Positions 11,444 through 14,111 of a stretch of 14,111 nt of DNA are shown piece after piece. Source of the stretch: a bacterium (lineage in GTDB: Bacteria > Patescibacteriota > Patescibacteriia > Magasanikbacterales > GWA2-37-8); assembly GCA_021790135.1 (NCBI GenBank), contig JAJYIJ010000015.1:1-14111 (forward strand). Reading direction: 5' to 3'. Under the pieces are notes generated by a model. The model was not told the DNA's origin and did no database searches. It saw only the letters and a list, made by a program, of their open reading frames with translations. The position numbers and the translations under genes are program-made. The first letter of the stretch is position 1. Every line of letters starts with the position of its first letter.

Positions 11444-14111
11444 ATGAAACCTTCTGAAATATCGCTTCGCGGTGCTGAATTCAGTCGCAAAAAAGCGTTT
11501 GAGGCGTTGCCTACCAATTGGTATACCGCCGACGATTTTTTGCCTGGCAAGGAGGTTTTTTATAAAAAAGACGGTCGTTGGCAGCGTGATGTTTTGAGTT
11601 CAAAAATTAAAGAAAAAGAGGGGAAATTTTACGTGAAGGTAGGAAGTAATGCTCCGGAGGAGTTGGTTGAGCCGCCTTTACCTGTCAAGTTCAAACCAGG
11701 CGACGTTTTCCGGTATAATGGGAAAGAATACACAATTGGCTCTGAGCAAAACGATAGGCCGTGGCTTGATACAAAAAATACCATTTCATATGCCTTGAGA
11801 AGCAGTAAAGATCAAAGAGATCGGATTGTGTTGTCGCAGCCAGCATTGGAGAAGATTAAAATTGAAAATGAAAAGACCGGCAGCGTTGAGACCGCACAAA
11901 AAAGTATCGAGGAAGCGGGAGTGGAATTAACGAATCGGATGCAGAGGATGGTGGAACAAGCACGAAAAGTCCGAGGGGAAGCACGTGGAAAATTGCATGA
12001 AGGAATTTTAGATGTATCTCAGAGATTGAAAAAATTAAGTGAGGATTTTGCGCAGGCTCGGTCGGCGGGAGCAATTGAAGAGTTGAAAGAATTAGAAAAG
12101 CAGGCGAAAAAATTACCGCGGGACTTGGAAGACACGGTGGACGATCTTGATCGGGCAATTGCCAGCGCTTTGGCAGAACAGGACAAAAAATTGTCACCTG
12201 AAGAGGCAGCACAGCGTAATAAAGAAGCGGCTGCTTTCGAAAGTAAAGTGAATCGTGAGCTGCTTTTCGCACAGGGGAAGCGAAATAAAGAAATCGAAGC
12301 CTGGACTGCCGAAAAAGAACAAAAGGAAAAAGAGATTGAGGAAAAGAAACTAGAGATTCAGGATGCAAAAAAAGTTAAGGATAATCAGCCGACAGTTTTA
12401 AATTTGGAGAAAGAAAAAAAAGACTTAGATAAAGAGTTGTTGAAATTTATAAAAAGTAAACCGGATCAGAATTTGAGTGATGATGAAATAAAGGCCGTGC
12501 GGGCAGCGGTCTATAAGCAGTTGCCTAGTGGTCTCCTGAAAGGAGCAGTGGAGTCGGCCGCCACAGAAGATGTGATATTGTCCCAAATCAAAAGTGAACT
12601 TGGGCGCGTCGGTCCGAGTAGCGAACAGGGTAAGTTATTGCAAGCGGACGAAGCGGCTGCAATCAGTGGCATTGTAGAAACGATAGTGCAGGAATGGAAA
12701 CAGAAGCCGGAAGAAGCCAAGGCTTTTGATTTTCAGGCTGAGTACACATTGCTTAAAGAAAAGTTAGCTGAACTTACTGCGCGCGTCGACGTTCTTGGGA
12801 ATGAGGATTTGGCCAAACAATTACGCGCTATCAAAGATGGGAAAAAGAGCAGCAATGTTCCGCTCAATCAGTTGACCGCGGAAACGCCGGACGTTGAAGA
12901 AAAAATTGGTGATTTTTTCAAGGCAATAATCGAAACCGAAATGGAAGTCACGAAAGCGGAATTGAATAAGAAAGAACCGGTTGCGGAAGCGAAAGAAGAG
13001 GGAATAAAGGAGAGCGAACTACCGGAAGCGGAACAGAAAGAAAGCGAAGGCACTATTCTTGATTTGCCGCCGCAGTTGTGGAACGAGATTTTGGCCGGGA
13101 GCGCCGGAGACATATACAAAGTGATGGAGACGGTGGCTGTGCAGGGGGGCGAAGAGGAGGGTGATAAAGGAAAAATTCAAACAGCATTCCAGTTTTTTTT
13201 ACGTTCTTTGCGCGAAGTTGATTTAGACAGTGGTACCCCTTCACTCCGCCGACGACTGAAAGAGGCTGGCGTAGATGATTGGCAAGAATTCGTGAAGCGG
13301 TTTGATTCGGAACTTGGACAGAAAACAGCGGAACTTCTTTTGAATTTTGGTAAGAGTCAGGTAAGCAATAAAACCGCTGGCCTTTGGCTTAAAATGAAAA
13401 AAATGGGTTGGGTAGGAACGGGAAAATTTTTGTTGACAGTAGGGATAGTTGGTTTCCCAAGCGCAGCTTACGCGCTAGGATCCAGATTGGTGCCGGCGCC
13501 TAAGGCCCTGAAAACTGTGGCGGGTCGGGCAATCGGCGGTGGGTTACTGGGGGGACTCACCGGCGGAGCAAGGCTTTTGGCGGCCAAACTCACTGGAATA
13601 AAGTTTTTTGTTGAGAAAACCGAGCAGGCTAAATTGGCCGCTGAACAGGAAAATAAGAAAAGAGTAATTGACGAGGCGGCCGGTCAATGGTTTGAAAAAA
13701 TCGATCCAGAAAATTCGAATAGGAAAAAATTTAAAAAGGATAAACAAAAGGAACTCAGTTATATTCTTTCTGCCTTGGTCAACGAGGCCAGTGTGGCAGT
13801 CGCCAAAGAAAAAGAACCAGAGAAAAAGTTTGTGGTGAAAGATGAGAATGGCGACAATGCAATTGAGCTGCAAGGGCAAGACGTTATCACTTTTTACCGG
13901 ATGCTTGATAAAGCATCAAAAGACCCGAGTCTACAGGTAGACGAGCAGCAGGAATTGAGAATGCGATTTGAGTATGCCAAAGTTTTGGCGGCTTTACGCA
14001 ATAACAGCCAACCAAACGAGGCTACAACGGGCGCTCTGAAGCCGCCGTTGGCTCGCGCGGCTGGTTGGATTTTGGAGACGTATCTCGGCAGGGGGAAAGG
14101 CAAACTGCAAA
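11444..14111 (+). CDS. Very large coiled-coil protein of unknown function (3' end outside window)
   Basis: Open from ATG 11444 to the window edge, 889 codons without a stop. Residues 1-120 look beta-rich with two similar short elements, PGKEVFYKKDGRW (about 34) and PGDVFRYNGKEYTI (about 86), perhaps small barrel-like repeats. Residues about 138-330 are dominated by charged heptad-like helices (KIKIENEK, QRLKKLSEDF, EKEQKEKEIEEKKLEIQDAKK), a long coiled coil. About 511-536 is an acidic linker. Residues about 655-725 contain a hydrophobic stretch (FLLTVGIVGFPSAAYALG) and a glycine-zipper-like run (AIGGGLLGGLTGGARLLAAKL), candidates for membrane insertion or helix packing. There is no N-terminal signal peptide, no Walker motif and no catalytic motif I recognise. 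Preceded by two small genes in the same operon; no Shine-Dalgarno site before the ATG. It reads as a Patescibacteria-type structural or membrane-associated scaffold; that is inference. Confidence 0.85.
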   Translation, partial: MKPSEISLRGAEFSRKKAFEALPTNWYTADDFLPGKEVFYKKDGRWQRDVLSSKIKEKEGKFYVKVGSNAPEELVEPPLPVKFKPGDVFRYNGKEYTIGSEQNDRPWLDTKNTISYALRSSKDQRDRIVLSQPALEKIKIENEKTGSVETAQKSIEEAGVELTNRMQRMVEQARKVRGEARGKLHEGILDVSQRLKKLSEDFAQARSAGAIEELKELEKQAKKLPRDLEDTVDDLDRAIASALAEQDKKLSPEEAAQRNKEAAAFESKVNRELLFAQGKRNKEIEAWTAEKEQKEKEIEEKKLEIQDAKKVKDNQPTVLNLEKEKKDLDKELLKFIKSKPDQNLSDDEIKAVRAAVYKQLPSGLLKGAVESAATEDVILSQIKSELGRVGPSSEQGKLLQADEAAAISGIVETIVQEWKQKPEEAKAFDFQAEYTLLKEKLAELTARVDVLGNEDLAKQLRAIKDGKKSSNVPLNQLTAETPDVEEKIGDFFKAIIETEMEVTKAELNKKEPVAEAKEEGIKESELPEAEQKESEGTILDLPPQLWNEILAGSAGDIYKVMETVAVQGGEEEGDKGKIQTAFQFFLRSLREVDLDSGTPSLRRRLKEAGVDDWQEFVKRFDSELGQKTAELLLNFGKSQVSNKTAGLWLKMKKMGWVGTGKFLLTVGIVGFPSAAYALGSRLVPAPKALKTVAGRAIGGGLLGGLTGGARLLAAKLTGIKFFVEKTEQAKLAAEQENKKRVIDEAAGQWFEKIDPENSNRKKFKKDKQKELSYILSALVNEASVAVAKEKEPEKKFVVKDENGDNAIELQGQDVITFYRMLDKASKDPSLQVDEQQELRMRFEYAKVLAALRNNSQPNEATTGALKPPLARAAGWILETYLGRGKGKLQ

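Noticed and set aside
11856..12368. 170-codon minus-strand ORF
   Set aside because: It lies entirely antisense to the coiled-coil region of the large plus-strand gene; its Phe/Leu/Pro-rich sequence is what the complement of Glu/Lys codons gives.

Overview
This window looks like a chromosomal segment of a Patescibacteria / Candidate Phyla Radiation bacterium, probably of the Parcubacteria group. The evidence is compact gene spacing, sparse Shine-Dalgarno sites with several near-leaderless starts, a short UvrC, a SGGHGGQ-type RF1, a PrmC with NLPY instead of NPPY, and several proteins of a style known mainly from these genomes. TGA ends at least three genes, so the standard bacterial code (table 11) applies and UGA is not recoded. 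No tRNA, rRNA, CRISPR array or transposase gene was seen.

Layout. Bases 1-1542 hold the 3' part of uvrA, with an in-frame palindromic repeat inserted between its two ATPase halves. Bases 1551-1900 form a minus-strand unit with its own promoter and terminator. It is packed with perfect hairpins and also carries a 64-codon ORF with a strong Shine-Dalgarno site; it may be a structured RNA, a small-protein gene, or both. A divergent promoter then starts a plus-strand operon uvrC - NUDIX hydrolase - SAM methyltransferase (1945-4543). A second, near-leaderless promoter drives a small zinc-ribbon-like protein and ribosomal protein bL25/Ctc (4619-5687), followed by a strong terminator. A membrane-anchored DUF3048 (YerB-like) protein follows (5762-6805).

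The minus strand from 10776 back to 6802 is a translation-termination cluster: rpmE (bL31) with a near-consensus promoter and its own terminator, then prfA (RF1), a polytopic GT39/PMT-like glycosyltransferase, and prmC, which methylates the GGQ glutamine of release factors. prmC ends tail-to-tail on the DUF3048 gene; the two share a palindromic CTAG as stop codons, and the DUF3048 terminator lies inside the prmC coding sequence.

From 10797 a plus-strand promoter drives a small acidic protein, a short coiled-coil protein overlapping it by ATGA, and a very large open reading frame (11444 to the window edge, at least 889 codons). That protein has a beta-rich N-terminus, long coiled coils and a glycine-rich hydrophobic segment; I do not recognise it.

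Best candidates for something undescribed are the structured minus-strand locus at 1551-1900, the repeat insertions inside uvrA and uvrC, the terminator embedded in prmC, and the three-gene operon at the right edge.
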